From the NCBI RefSeq assembly GCF_016881065.1, contig NZ_WXYN01000004.1:167438-231437 (forward strand): a stretch of 64,000 nucleotides of DNA. Reading direction: 5' to 3'. Position 1 is the stretch's first letter; each line of letters begins with the position of its first letter. Both the position numbers and the translations under genes were made by a program. The stretch comes from Planococcus soli. Lineage in GTDB: Bacteria; Bacillota; Bacilli; Bacillales_A; Planococcaceae. This document shows, in pieces, positions 15,728 to 25,700 of this stretch. The notes beneath the pieces are model-generated. The model made no database searches and was not told the origin of the DNA. It was given only the letters and a program-made list of their open reading frames with translations.

Positions 15728-17620
15728 ATGAACGAAAATAAAATTTGGCAAATTGCAGAAGCATTAAGAGGAACAACTAATTCGGAGAATGTGGGGCCAA
15801 TTATTTTAACAGGGCTTAGCATCAAACACTTAGAAGAGACAAACGGAGATCGGTTACCGGAAAAAGCGAGATTGGCTTATCTCATTAAAGATGCGAGCAA
15901 TACCACAGAGAACTTAATTCAAGCCTTTTATTTGATAGAAGAAGAATTTCCAGAACTGAAAAATGTTTATAACAGCTTGAGCGTTAAGTGGAAAAACTTT
16001 GACAACAAAACCATCTTTGAAGTTTTGCTTTCCATCTATAAAGAACCAATCAAAAATTACATGGATGTCGCATTCGAACTTAGAAACACAATGATGAAGT
16101 TATCTGGAAAAGTAGGCGGTGAACATCTTACCCCACACTCCGTAAATCAGTTACTTGTTTCATTATTGAATATTGAGAGTGAAACCTCCTTCTACGATGG
16201 AACAGCTGGTTACGGAGGAACTTTATTGGAAGTACTAAAGCAGCATCCTGAAAAGAATGTTTCTCTTTATGGGCAAGATTTCAATCAAGAGAGTTGGGCT
16301 TTGGGAAAACTTTTCTTACTACTAGCCAACAGTAAAAAAGCTGAGTTTTTATTGGGAGATACATTGACTGAGCCTCAATTTATTGAAAAGAATAGAGTGA
16401 AGAAGTTTGACTATATCGCCATGGCTCCTCCTTTTGCTTTAAAACTAAAAGAGCAACAATACATCCAGATGACGAATGACCCCTTCAACCGGTTTTCACT
16501 CGGGGACTTACCAAAATCAAGTGCCGACATGGCGTTCCTTCTGCATGCGCTGTCGTCCATGTCAGGGAAAGGAAGAGCTATTCTTCTAGTTAATAGCGGT
16601 GTCCTTTTTAGAGGGGGATTGGAAAAAAATATCCGTCAAAATTTGATTGATACCGATCAAATTGAGGCTGTCATAGCACTGACGTCTAATCTCCTCCACA
16701 ACGCTGGAATTTCAATCAACTTATTGGTCCTTAATAAAAATAAAAGTAAGAATAAGCTTCAAAAGATCCAGTTTATCCAGGCGAACGAGTTATTTGTTGA
16801 AAAAAACAAAGCAAGGCACTTAAGCCCGCAACATATCAACCGAATCCATCAAGCTCTAGATGAAGGGCTTGAAGAAGAAGGGTTTAGCACATTGGTTCCA
16901 TTATCGGAGCTTGAAGAGAACTTGAATGTTGCTAGGTACATTCAAAACAATCAAATTGAGCTTGAGGGTGAAGGCAATTATCGCATTCGGTTAGATCGTT
17001 TAGAGGAAAACAAGAATCAACTCGTCGAAGTTCAAGCACTGGGCACAATTTATAGGGGTTTGAATATTACCTCTAAGACCGGCGAAGAATCAGAAGATGG
17101 GGAGTACAAGCTCATTAAATTATCGGATGTGCAAGATGGAAAAATCTTAATGGATGAGTTAAAAAGTGTCACGATGAAAACAAACTTTAAGCCTTCGCTT
17201 TATCAGGTTCAAGCGGGAGACGTCATTATTTCTTCGCGAGGAAACAACATTAAAGTTGCGGTAATTCCACCTCACGAAGGGACTGTATTGCTTTCTCAAA
17301 ATTTTATAGGCATCCGTCCGAAAAACAGCAGTGTAAATCCTCATTTCCTTCAAGCCTATATGGAAAGTCCAATTGGTCAATATCAGTTAAGCAGTTTGAT
17401 GGGGGGATCTACCGTACAGGTGTTGAATCAGAAACTTCTTGGAACGCTAGAAATATTAATTCCTTCATTAGAAATTCAAGAAGCTGCATCCGTGCAGTAT
17501 AAAGAAGATAAAGAGCGCTATGAAGCTACGATTCATGAAGCTAAACAACAACTGATGGATGAAAAAGCAGAAATGTATAAAAAAATAGGAATTGCATCAT
17601 CATTTGACTTAATCGAATAA
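15728..17620 (+). CDS. Fused HsdM/HsdS-like protein with degenerate methyltransferase motif (APPF)
   Basis: About 630 residues in three parts: a helical HsdM-like N-terminus (to about 120), an N6-adenine methyltransferase fold (about 125-400) with a motif I variant DGTAGYGG near residue 156, and a single type I target-recognition domain plus helical spacer (about 420-630; VQAGDVIISSRGNNIKVAVI, VLNQKLLGTLEILIPSLEIQ). The catalytic motif IV, NPPF/Y in active enzymes, here reads APPF with Ala at about residue 233, so base methylation is probably lost although S-adenosylmethionine binding may persist. ATG 15728 is chosen since AAGGAGG lies ten bases upstream; the ATG at 15719 is too close to it. 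It heads an operon with two unrecognised genes and lies 1.3 kb before an intact hsdMSR locus. It may be a DNA-reading factor rather than a methylase. Confidence 0.8.
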   Translation: MNENKIWQIAEALRGTTNSENVGPIILTGLSIKHLEETNGDRLPEKARLAYLIKDASNTTENLIQAFYLIEEEFPELKNVYNSLSVKWKNFDNKTIFEVLLSIYKEPIKNYMDVAFELRNTMMKLSGKVGGEHLTPHSVNQLLVSLLNIESETSFYDGTAGYGGTLLEVLKQHPEKNVSLYGQDFNQESWALGKLFLLLANSKKAEFLLGDTLTEPQFIEKNRVKKFDYIAMAPPFALKLKEQQYIQMTNDPFNRFSLGDLPKSSADMAFLLHALSSMSGKGRAILLVNSGVLFRGGLEKNIRQNLIDTDQIEAVIALTSNLLHNAGISINLLVLNKNKSKNKLQKIQFIQANELFVEKNKARHLSPQHINRIHQALDEGLEEEGFSTLVPLSELEENLNVARYIQNNQIELEGEGNYRIRLDRLEENKNQLVEVQALGTIYRGLNITSKTGEESEDGEYKLIKLSDVQDGKILMDELKSVTMKTNFKPSLYQVQAGDVIISSRGNNIKVAVIPPHEGTVLLSQNFIGIRPKNSSVNPHFLQAYMESPIGQYQLSSLMGGSTVQVLNQKLLGTLEILIPSLEIQEAASVQYKEDKERYEATIHEAKQQLMDEKAEMYKKIGIASSFDLIE

Positions 17621-17643
17621 CACAATAAAAAGGGGGACTTAAC

Positions 17644-17907
17644 ATGGAGTGGAATTATTGGAAAGTAGTGTTGCGATATGGACATGTAGGCCACAGAAGA
17701 GAGGTAAGAGTTGCTAGGCATATAGCAGCACCTTCCCACTTCAGTTCGGTCGATGTGATGGATTTAATAAAAGAGATGCCAGGCACAAAAAGACGGGCTA
17801 TGTTATCGATTGTCAAAATTGAAATGGAAGAGTACTTGGAAGGTATGCGCCTGGAAAAGGAAAACTTCTTTTTGCAGCAGTTATTTGACCAGCGAAAAGC
17901 GCAGTGA
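17644..17907 (+). CDS. Small basic protein of the APPF operon, unknown
   Basis: The 87-residue protein has a basic, His/Arg-rich N-terminal half (YGHVGHRREVRVARHIAAPS) and a helical, partly acidic C-terminal half (MLSIVKIEMEEYLEGMRLEK). AAAGGGGGA precedes the ATG 23 bp after the methyltransferase-like gene, and its end lies 44 bp before the chosen start of the next gene. I recognise no family. The size and charge would fit a DNA-binding or bridging subunit; that is a guess. Confidence 0.6.
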   Translation: MEWNYWKVVLRYGHVGHRREVRVARHIAAPSHFSSVDVMDLIKEMPGTKRRAMLSIVKIEMEEYLEGMRLEKENFFLQQLFDQRKAQ

Positions 17908-17951
17908 ATTCATGTCATCAACTCAAATTAAAAATGAGAGGAGAGTGCTCT

Positions 17952-18725
17952 GTGGAAAGGCTAGCTAACGCAATGGAAGCGAGAGGGTTTCTGATCAACC
18001 GTATATCTGACTCCGTTTATTTTAGTCCAAGCAATACAAGGGAAGAATTGTATTTAGTTGAAAGGATGTTTAAGGAAATCGATTGCGACGTGGCGATAGA
18101 GGGTAGACAGATTCACCTTCACAGTCCGTTGACGGATGAACAGCTGGAACGCATAATCTGGTATCCTGCAAGCAACCATGAAGCGGGGCCGGATGACATA
18201 TCAAATTCTTGGAAGTATTTCGTTAAGAGAAGACATGGTGCGAAGGTAAATACTTTCGTTCTTGAAACAGGCGTAGCGCGTTTGGTTAAGTCACTGAGTG
18301 CAGCTGGTATTTCTACTTTTAGTAGTTGTGATGGACATGGCGGGAGAAATCCATACATCATTTTTAGCGGTCGTGTACAAGCTGTGTGGTTTGACCTTCT
18401 ATATTCGGAAACCAAGAGAGTAATGGAGTTGAACTATGATTGGAAAATAAATTGGAACTCTCGGATGGGACCTTCATTGGTAGCGGACAAACTCTTGGAG
18501 GCGCAGCGCTGGAATCTTCAAGATATTTTAGCAGATACGACGAAGATAGCAAATTTCTTTTTTGAGCATGCAGAAGAATTAGCAATGACGAAAAGAAAAA
18601 TTTTTGGTAAACGTTTAAAAACTACAAGAAAATTAGTTAAAATCATGAGCGATGAAGAACTGTACGAATGGATGAGTGGAATGTATGACCAGTATAAGAG
18701 TACGAGATTAGTTACGAAGCCTTGA
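17952..18725 (+). CDS. Unknown protein with SCDGHG motif, third gene of the APPF operon
   Basis: GTG at 17952 is chosen because AGGAG lies eight bases upstream; an upstream in-frame GTG at 17904 overlaps the previous stop but lacks a site. The roughly 257-residue product has an alpha/beta N-terminal part, a central VLETGVARLVKSLSAAGIST followed by FSSCDGHGGRNPYIIFSG (about residues 110-140), and a helical basic C-terminus. The Cys-Asp-Gly-His-Gly cluster looks like a catalytic or metal-binding site, but I cannot link it to a family. The operon position suggests it acts together with the degenerate methyltransferase-like protein. Its C-terminal helices may bind nucleic acid. Confidence 0.65.
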   Translation: MERLANAMEARGFLINRISDSVYFSPSNTREELYLVERMFKEIDCDVAIEGRQIHLHSPLTDEQLERIIWYPASNHEAGPDDISNSWKYFVKRRHGAKVNTFVLETGVARLVKSLSAAGISTFSSCDGHGGRNPYIIFSGRVQAVWFDLLYSETKRVMELNYDWKINWNSRMGPSLVADKLLEAQRWNLQDILADTTKIANFFFEHAEELAMTKRKIFGKRLKTTRKLVKIMSDEELYEWMSGMYDQYKSTRLVTKP

Positions 18726-18940
18726 AAAAAGCATGCAAGAATTCCCGACATATGACAATAAGATGTGGAGTAACATTATCCGAAGTAAAAAGTCTTGGAT
18801 GAATATTAGAGAGTTATCTGTAATAACTCTATCATTATGGGTACTTCATTAGACTGCTATAATGAAGAGAGTGCTAAAATTAATGGATAATATGGATATG
18901 TTATATAGAGTATATTAGAAAAGTTATTGGGGGATATAAA

Positions 18941-21508
18941 ATGATTACATCAGAAGAAATTAAAAGAAGACTATGGGACGGCGCCAATGAGTTACGCGGA
19001 TCAATGGATGCCAGTCGATATAAAGACTATATGTTGGGGTTAATGTTCTACAAATTCCTAAGTGATAAAACGATTGATACATTTAGAATCACTAGTGGGA
19101 TGAAACAAAATGCCGAACAGGAAGTAATTGAAGCGTATCGTGAAAACTACGCCCAATATCCTGAACCTCTTATAGAAATGATGTCCAGTTATCTTGGTTA
19201 CTACGTCTTACCAGAACACTTATACCAAACGTGGATTAGTGATATTCGTTCTGGAGAATTTGAAGTTCAAAAAGTAACAGATAGCTTGAATCACTTTGAA
19301 CGAACGATTGCAGTGACTGGAGACTCTGATGATTTCAAAGGACTATTTTCCAGTTCGACACTAGACCTGACAGACACGGCATTAGGCAGCAACTTAAATG
19401 AACGTAGTAAAAATATAAAAGAACTCGTTTTACTCTTTGCTGACCTCAATATGGTGGCCTTACAAAAAGGGGACGTATTGGGCGACGCCTATGAATATTT
19501 GATTGGACAATTTGCAATGGAATCCGGAAAGAAAGCTGGAGAGTTCTACACGCCATCACAAGTGAGTGAAGTCATGGCTCAAATCGTTGCGAAAACCAAA
19601 TTAATTGAAACAATTTATGACCCGACTGTCGGTTCTGGCTCACTTTTATTAACTGTAAGCAAGTATTTATCAGAAGATGAGAAGAAAAGCTTAGCTTATT
19701 ACGGCCAAGAGAAAAACACTGCAACTTATAATTTAACGAGAATGAACTTACTACTTCACGGCGTACGTCCGGAAAAAATGACGATCAATAATGGCGATAC
19801 ACTTTCAGAAGATTGGCCAGAAGATCCACAACGTCCAAACGAAGGTGTGCAATTTGACGCGGTGGTTATGAATCCCCCGTACTCAGTAAAGAACTGGAAT
19901 AAATCCAATTTAAAAGTGAGTGATCCACGTTTTGAAATTGCGGGCGTGTTGCCACCTGACTCAAAAGGAGACTTTGCCTTTCTCTTACATGGGCTGTTCC
20001 ATTTAGGCCAACAAGGAACAATGGCGATTGTCTTACCACACGGTGTGTTATTTAGAGGTGGCGCAGAAGGAGAAATACGTAAACGCTTATTAGAAAAGAA
20101 TTATATCGATACAATCATCGGTCTTCCAGATAAATTGTTTACAAATACAGGGATTCCTGTAACCGTCCTTATTTTGAAGAAAGGTCGTCCGCTTGGCACG
20201 CCTGTATTAATGATTGACGCTTCTAAAACATTTGTGAAAGAAGGAAAGCAAAACGTTCTACAAGAAAAAGACATTGCAAGAATTGTAGATACATACGCGA
20301 TGCGTACCGAAGAAGTTGGCTATAGTCACTTAGCAACGAGAGATGAAATCATTGAGAATGATTACAACTTAAATATTCCACGCTATATCGAATCGATTGA
20401 GGAGAAAATTCCGCAAGACGTCGATGCCCACCTTTACGGTGGTATTCCGTATGCCAACATTGCGGAGTTAAAAGTACTACAAGAATCTGTTCCAACAATT
20501 ATCAAACAGGCGTGGAAAGAAGTGCGTAGTGGATATGTTGAGTTGACAGAATCGATAAATGACTTGAAGAAAAAAGTTTTGACTGATGATCATGTCGTTC
20601 AAAAGTCAAAAGCAGTCGAACAACAATTAGTATCCTATATGGACAAGTATTGGGGATTATTAAAAACGATCAATGATGTAAATGCTATCCCTGAACTACG
20701 TGATGCGATGTTAGTAGAAGTTAAAGAGTTGTTATTAGCATTCAATCATATTGATGAATACGATGGCTATCAGATTATTGCAGAAGTCTGGAAAGACAAG
20801 CTGACAGAAGATACAGAGATTATCGCGTTAACTGACTTCTACACGGCTGGTCGTACACGCGAGCCGCTAATGGTTACAAAAGGTTCTGGGAAAACAAAAA
20901 GAGAAGAGCAAGATGGCTGGGTAAGTAGTATTGTCCCGACTGAATTAATTATGAAACAGTTATTTGTTGAAGAGGTCGCTACTATAGAAGAAAAAGAAAC
21001 TAAAATTACTGAAATCCAAGCTGAATTAACTGAATTAGTGGAAGCAGCCAGAGTGGAAGAAAGTGATGAAGAAGTTGTGTTAAGTGAAGCATTGAATGAC
21101 AAAGAAGATGCTTTCACAATAGGAGTGATACGAACTCTATTAAAAGAATCAGAAAAAGGGAGTCCAGATTATACGTTACTGAAAAAAGTGGAAAGCTTGC
21201 TAAATGAAAAGACAACATTAACTCGCGACGTGAAGAAATTACATCAAGAATTGAAAGAAGCATCAGAAAATCGTATCAAAACATTAACGAATGAAGAAAT
21301 CGATGACCTCATGCATGAAAAGTGGTTCGGTACGCTCGTTTCTAAAGTCTTGCGATTAATTGAAAACCCTATAATAAAAGAACTGGCAGTGCTCGAGCAA
21401 TTACAAAATCGTTATTCTGAAACGTTAATTACACTAGAAGAAGAGAGTAAACAATTGGAGCAAGAGTTAGATGAAATGATGCAGCAACTGGTGGTGACTG
21501 AGTCTTGA
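18941..21508 (+). CDS. hsdM: Type I restriction-modification methyltransferase subunit
   Basis: The 855-residue protein starts with the HsdM N-terminal domain (WDGANELRGSMDASRYKDYM), then the N6-adenine methyltransferase core: GEFYTPSQVSEVMAQIV, motif I DPTVGSGS (about 227) and intact motif IV NPPY with Asn about residue 311. With HsdS it methylates adenines in a bipartite site, and with HsdR it restricts unmodified DNA. It is much longer than the usual 500-550 residues: the extra C-terminal 300 residues are Glu/Lys-rich and likely coiled coil (KKVESLLNEKTTLTRDVKKL). A weak TGGGGGAT ribosome site precedes the ATG. hsdS overlaps its stop by four bases. Intact motif IV contrasts with the APPF protein upstream. 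Confidence 0.93.
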   Translation: MITSEEIKRRLWDGANELRGSMDASRYKDYMLGLMFYKFLSDKTIDTFRITSGMKQNAEQEVIEAYRENYAQYPEPLIEMMSSYLGYYVLPEHLYQTWISDIRSGEFEVQKVTDSLNHFERTIAVTGDSDDFKGLFSSSTLDLTDTALGSNLNERSKNIKELVLLFADLNMVALQKGDVLGDAYEYLIGQFAMESGKKAGEFYTPSQVSEVMAQIVAKTKLIETIYDPTVGSGSLLLTVSKYLSEDEKKSLAYYGQEKNTATYNLTRMNLLLHGVRPEKMTINNGDTLSEDWPEDPQRPNEGVQFDAVVMNPPYSVKNWNKSNLKVSDPRFEIAGVLPPDSKGDFAFLLHGLFHLGQQGTMAIVLPHGVLFRGGAEGEIRKRLLEKNYIDTIIGLPDKLFTNTGIPVTVLILKKGRPLGTPVLMIDASKTFVKEGKQNVLQEKDIARIVDTYAMRTEEVGYSHLATRDEIIENDYNLNIPRYIESIEEKIPQDVDAHLYGGIPYANIAELKVLQESVPTIIKQAWKEVRSGYVELTESINDLKKKVLTDDHVVQKSKAVEQQLVSYMDKYWGLLKTINDVNAIPELRDAMLVEVKELLLAFNHIDEYDGYQIIAEVWKDKLTEDTEIIALTDFYTAGRTREPLMVTKGSGKTKREEQDGWVSSIVPTELIMKQLFVEEVATIEEKETKITEIQAELTELVEAARVEESDEEVVLSEALNDKEDAFTIGVIRTLLKESEKGSPDYTLLKKVESLLNEKTTLTRDVKKLHQELKEASENRIKTLTNEEIDDLMHEKWFGTLVSKVLRLIENPIIKELAVLEQLQNRYSETLITLEEESKQLEQELDEMMQQLVVTES

Positions 21509-22758
21509 AAGAAAAGAAGTTAGTACCAAAAAGAAGGTTTAAGGGGTTTGTGGAATTTTGGGAAGAAAAGACGATGGAAGAAGTTATTGATAACTTGTAC
21601 AACGGCCAAACCCCTTCACGTGCAAATAAAAGATATTGGAATGGTGAAATAAATTGGTTATCTAGTGGAGAATTAAATAAAGGTATAGTAACTAAAACTA
21701 TAGAAAAGATTACCGAAAAAGGAAGGAAGAATGCGAATTTAAAAATTGTTCCTAAAGGTACCTTTATAATTGCAATAACAGGACTTGAAGCAGCAGGTAC
21801 ACGGGGGAATTGTGCAGTACTAGGAATAGATACAACTTTGAATCAATCATGTATGGCGATATACCCAAATAAAGAATTACTTGACTCTTTATTTTTGTTG
21901 CAATGGTATATGAAAAATGGTGAGGAATATGGACTTAAATATACACAGGGTACTAAACAACAAAGTTATAACGCTACTTTAATCCATAAATTAAAAATAA
22001 ACATGCCAGTAAGAGTAGAACAACAAAAAATTGGTGAGTTTTTTAAACACTTAGATCAAATGACATCTCTCGAACAGCGCAAGTTAGAAAAAACAAAAGC
22101 TTTGAAATCTGCTTATCTTGCTGAGATGTTCCCTGCTGAAGGAGAACTGGTACCAAAAAGAAGGTTTTCAGGGTTTACGGGAGAATGGACATATAAAAAA
22201 TTATCAGAAATAGTTGATAAATCAGTGGATAATAGGGGCAAAACCCCACCTTTAAATGCAGATGGAGATTACCATTTAATAGAAGTAGCTTCATTAGGAA
22301 ATCGTTTTCCTGATTACTCAAAGGTAAGTAAGTTTTTGGATCAAAATTCATATGAAAATTCTTTAAGAGGATATCTTTCTAAAGGAGATATATTATTTTC
22401 TACTGTTGGAAGAATCGGAGTTGTAAGTTTAGCTGATGATAATGAGTTTGCAGTAATTGCACAAAATATTGTAGGTTTTAGAGCTAATAAAAACTTTTAT
22501 TCTGATTATTTATATGCAGTGTTTACAACGGTAGATAATAGAGAAAAAGCAAATAAAATAGTAATGGGTGCAGTTCAACCTAGTATAAAAGTGTCTCAAT
22601 TAGTAGATGTTAAGTATTTAATAACAACAAATATTCAAGAGCAACAATTAATTGGTGACTTCTTTAAAAAACTAGACGAATCTATAACTAACCATCAACA
22701 AAAACTCAACAAATTAAAAGCAATGAAACAAGCATATTTAGAAGAAATGTTTGTCTAA
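21505..22758 (+). CDS. hsdS: Type I restriction-modification specificity subunit
   Basis: The 417-residue protein has two target-recognition domains, each introduced by LVPKRRF-x-GF: about residues 7-190 and 215-417, with linking helices EQQKIGEFFKHLDQMTSLEQ and EQQLIGDFFKKLDESITNHQ. Each domain reads one half of the bipartite DNA site; the helices set the spacing. The TTG start overlaps the hsdM stop (TTGA), so translation is coupled. The introductions share an identical 18-bp DNA repeat (see 21523 and 22150). The AT-rich TRDs differ in composition from hsdR, as expected for exchanged specificity modules. Confidence 0.93.
   Translation: MKEKKLVPKRRFKGFVEFWEEKTMEEVIDNLYNGQTPSRANKRYWNGEINWLSSGELNKGIVTKTIEKITEKGRKNANLKIVPKGTFIIAITGLEAAGTRGNCAVLGIDTTLNQSCMAIYPNKELLDSLFLLQWYMKNGEEYGLKYTQGTKQQSYNATLIHKLKINMPVRVEQQKIGEFFKHLDQMTSLEQRKLEKTKALKSAYLAEMFPAEGELVPKRRFSGFTGEWTYKKLSEIVDKSVDNRGKTPPLNADGDYHLIEVASLGNRFPDYSKVSKFLDQNSYENSLRGYLSKGDILFSTVGRIGVVSLADDNEFAVIAQNIVGFRANKNFYSDYLYAVFTTVDNREKANKIVMGAVQPSIKVSQLVDVKYLITTNIQEQQLIGDFFKKLDESITNHQQKLNKLKAMKQAYLEEMFV
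21523..21540 (+). repeat. hsdS: 18-bp direct repeat in hsdS, copy 1
   Basis: GTACCAAAAAGAAGGTTT at the head of TRD1; an identical copy lies 627 bp downstream at the head of TRD2. Confidence 0.85.
22150..22167 (+). repeat. hsdS: 18-bp direct repeat in hsdS, copy 2
   Basis: Identical to 21523-21540; it marks the junction between the two target-recognition halves and could serve domain shuffling by recombination. Confidence 0.85.
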
Positions 22759-22769
22759 GGGGTGTTCTA

Positions 22770-25700
22770 ATGAGTAATGCACCAAAGAATGTTTCAGAAG
22801 CAAGTTTTCAAGATCGTTTTGTTGGAAAGTTAAAACGCTTCAAATGGGAATCACCTGAAGAACTTGATGGAACGAAACGAAAAGTAACAACGAATGATTT
22901 AATTAATCATTGGCGTAGCGAATTGAACCGTATTAACGTCGATCAATTAGAAAGTGTTCCGTTAACAGATAATGAGTTTAATCAAGTGATGGCTCAAGTG
23001 AACCAAATTACCAATAGTTTTGAAGCGGCGAAATTATTAGCGATGGAAGGGTCTAAAGGAAAGATTGATGGCATTTACCGAGATCCTAACCCTCGGGTGA
23101 CGAGAGAACAGATCACGCTAACCATTTTTAAAAAAGCACAAGTCAGTGGAGGAGATTCTAGTTACACGATTGCAAGAGAAGTCACGACGCCAAACGGCAA
23201 TCGTTTTGATCTTGTTTTACTCATCAATGGCTTACCTCTGATTAATATTGAACAAAAACGGGCTGATAAAACCTTTGATGAAGCTTATAGTCAGTTCAAA
23301 CGTTACTACCAAGCTGGGGAATATACGTTGAACTTTATGGCATTTTCACAAATGATGGTCGTGACTTCTGAAGTTGCGACACGTTATTTTGCGACACCTA
23401 AAACGGTGCATGATTTCAATCCAAGTTTCCTCTTCCACTGGGCTAATAAAGACAATATCCCTGTGAACAACTGGGAAGAAGTCATTAACCAATTTTTAAT
23501 GATTCCAATGGCGCATCAAATGGTCGGGGATTACTTAGTGATTGACGAAGCAAGAGAAGAAGAAAATCGTCGCCATATGCTTATGCGTTCCTATCAAGTG
23601 CATGCCTTGCAAGCGGTCGAAGCCGCGGCATTTGGATGGGATAATGAAGATCGTATCCCACATGGAGGCTTTGTGTGGCATACGACAGGTTCAGGGAAAA
23701 CAATTACAAGTTTTAAAACGGCCCTTTTTCTCTCCACGAGAGCAGGCTTTGATAAGGTAGTATTCCTCGTCGATCGTCGTGAGTTAGACAGCCGTACAAG
23801 CGAGAACTTCAAAGCCTATGCAGCGTATGAATCCGTTTCTGTGGATGATACAAAATACACATATGAGTTGCGTAAAATCATGCATTCACCTAATAACGGC
23901 ATTGTTGTAACGACGACATTCAAGCTGAATAGTTTAGTGAAAGATTTGATGGAAGCAAATGACACAGGTCTTGCTGATAAGCGAATCGTATTTATTATTG
24001 ATGAAGCACATCGGACAACGATGGGTCAAATGATGGGGACGATTAAACAGTACTTCAACAACAACAGTTTATTCTTCGGCTATACCGGAACGCCTTTGTT
24101 TGATGAAAATCAGGCTAAAGGCAAAATAAATGAAAAAAGTGAACTAATTGATACGACTGAAAAGCTATTTGGCCCACTCATTCACCAGTATACAATTGAG
24201 GAAGCAATTGCAGACAGAAACGTTCTCGGCTTCCATGTCGATTACATTAATACGGGTGAGTTTAAAAGTTATGAAGATCTGAGAGATCAGCTTATTGAGT
24301 TGCTTCAGAACCAGAATCCAGATGTGGACATAAAGACGTTAGAACGAGAAATGCAACAGCTGTCAGATTTAGATGTTGAAAAAGCTGCAAAAAAAGCAGG
24401 GTTACTTGCTTACTACGATGAGACACATATTCCGAGTGTTGTCGAAGAAATATTAACACAGTGGGACGCACAGTCTCAAAACCGAGAATTTAATGCGATT
24501 TTAACAGTCGCTTATAAAAAACGTGTACTTGCTTACTTCGAAGAATTTAAAAAGCAGATGGCCGAAAGAGATATTCAATTAAATATTGCCATGACATTTA
24601 GTTTTGGCAGTGAAGAAGAGACCGAACGGATAGATCCTGTCATCATTGAAAATATGTTTAAAGAATACGGGGCATTTACCGGAATTGAATTTGTGGGTGG
24701 TGATAAAAAGCGCGGAGAAGACGCATATTTTGAAGATGTGATTGAACGTACGACGAGAGGGGGAAGTGGACGCAGTCCTAAAAATATAGACCTTGTCATC
24801 GTAGCCGATCAATTACTAACAGGGTATGACTCTAAGCTACTCAATACACTTTATGTAGACAGATCGTTGGAATTACACGGGTTGATTCAAGCTTATTCAA
24901 GAACGAATCGTGTATATGGTTCCAATAAGGAATTTGGAACGATTATTAATTTCCAATACCCCAAAATTACTGAAGAAATAGTCAACATTGCCTTGAAACT
25001 CTATGGTAGCGGTGGAACAAGTAGTAAAGCAATTGTCGAGCCGTATACAACAGCAGTTGAGAGGTTAAAACTCGCATTTATAGAGATGGTGAATACGTTA
25101 CCTGATCCAACAAACTGGCAATCGATTAAACCGTTTGAAGAGGAGAAGAAACAGTTCATACAAGCGTACAAAGAAGCTGCCGTACAGTTTAACTTAGTCG
25201 AGCAGTATTATGAATATGCGTGGGATGATGCAACCTTTGGTATGGATGAACGTACATGGCTACAATATATCGGCGCCTACCGTAACTTAACCTTTGAAGA
25301 AGGAGAAGAGTTACCAGGCACTACAGCTCCTACTTTAGCAGGTAAAACGAAACTTGCAGGTTCGCAAATCATAGATGCCAATCATATTCTGAACTTAATC
25401 GGATCTAAAGCAACCTCAACGAATGGTGTTCAAACGGTTGATGCAGAAACTTTACGCATCATCCATCAAGAAATTGCAGAGTTGAGTAACTTCGGTGAAC
25501 ATGAACAAGCTAAATTATTGAAAGAATTTGTCGTGGAAGAATTACAACCTGGGAATATTTCGAGTGACATTCATTTTGATCAGGCATTTGAAGATTGGAA
25601 AAATGGTAAGAAGAGGGTTCTAATTTATGAAGTTGCTGATGAGTGGGGCATAAACGGTAAAGTTCTTGAAAAGTCTATTGAAGCTTATTCAACAACTTCG

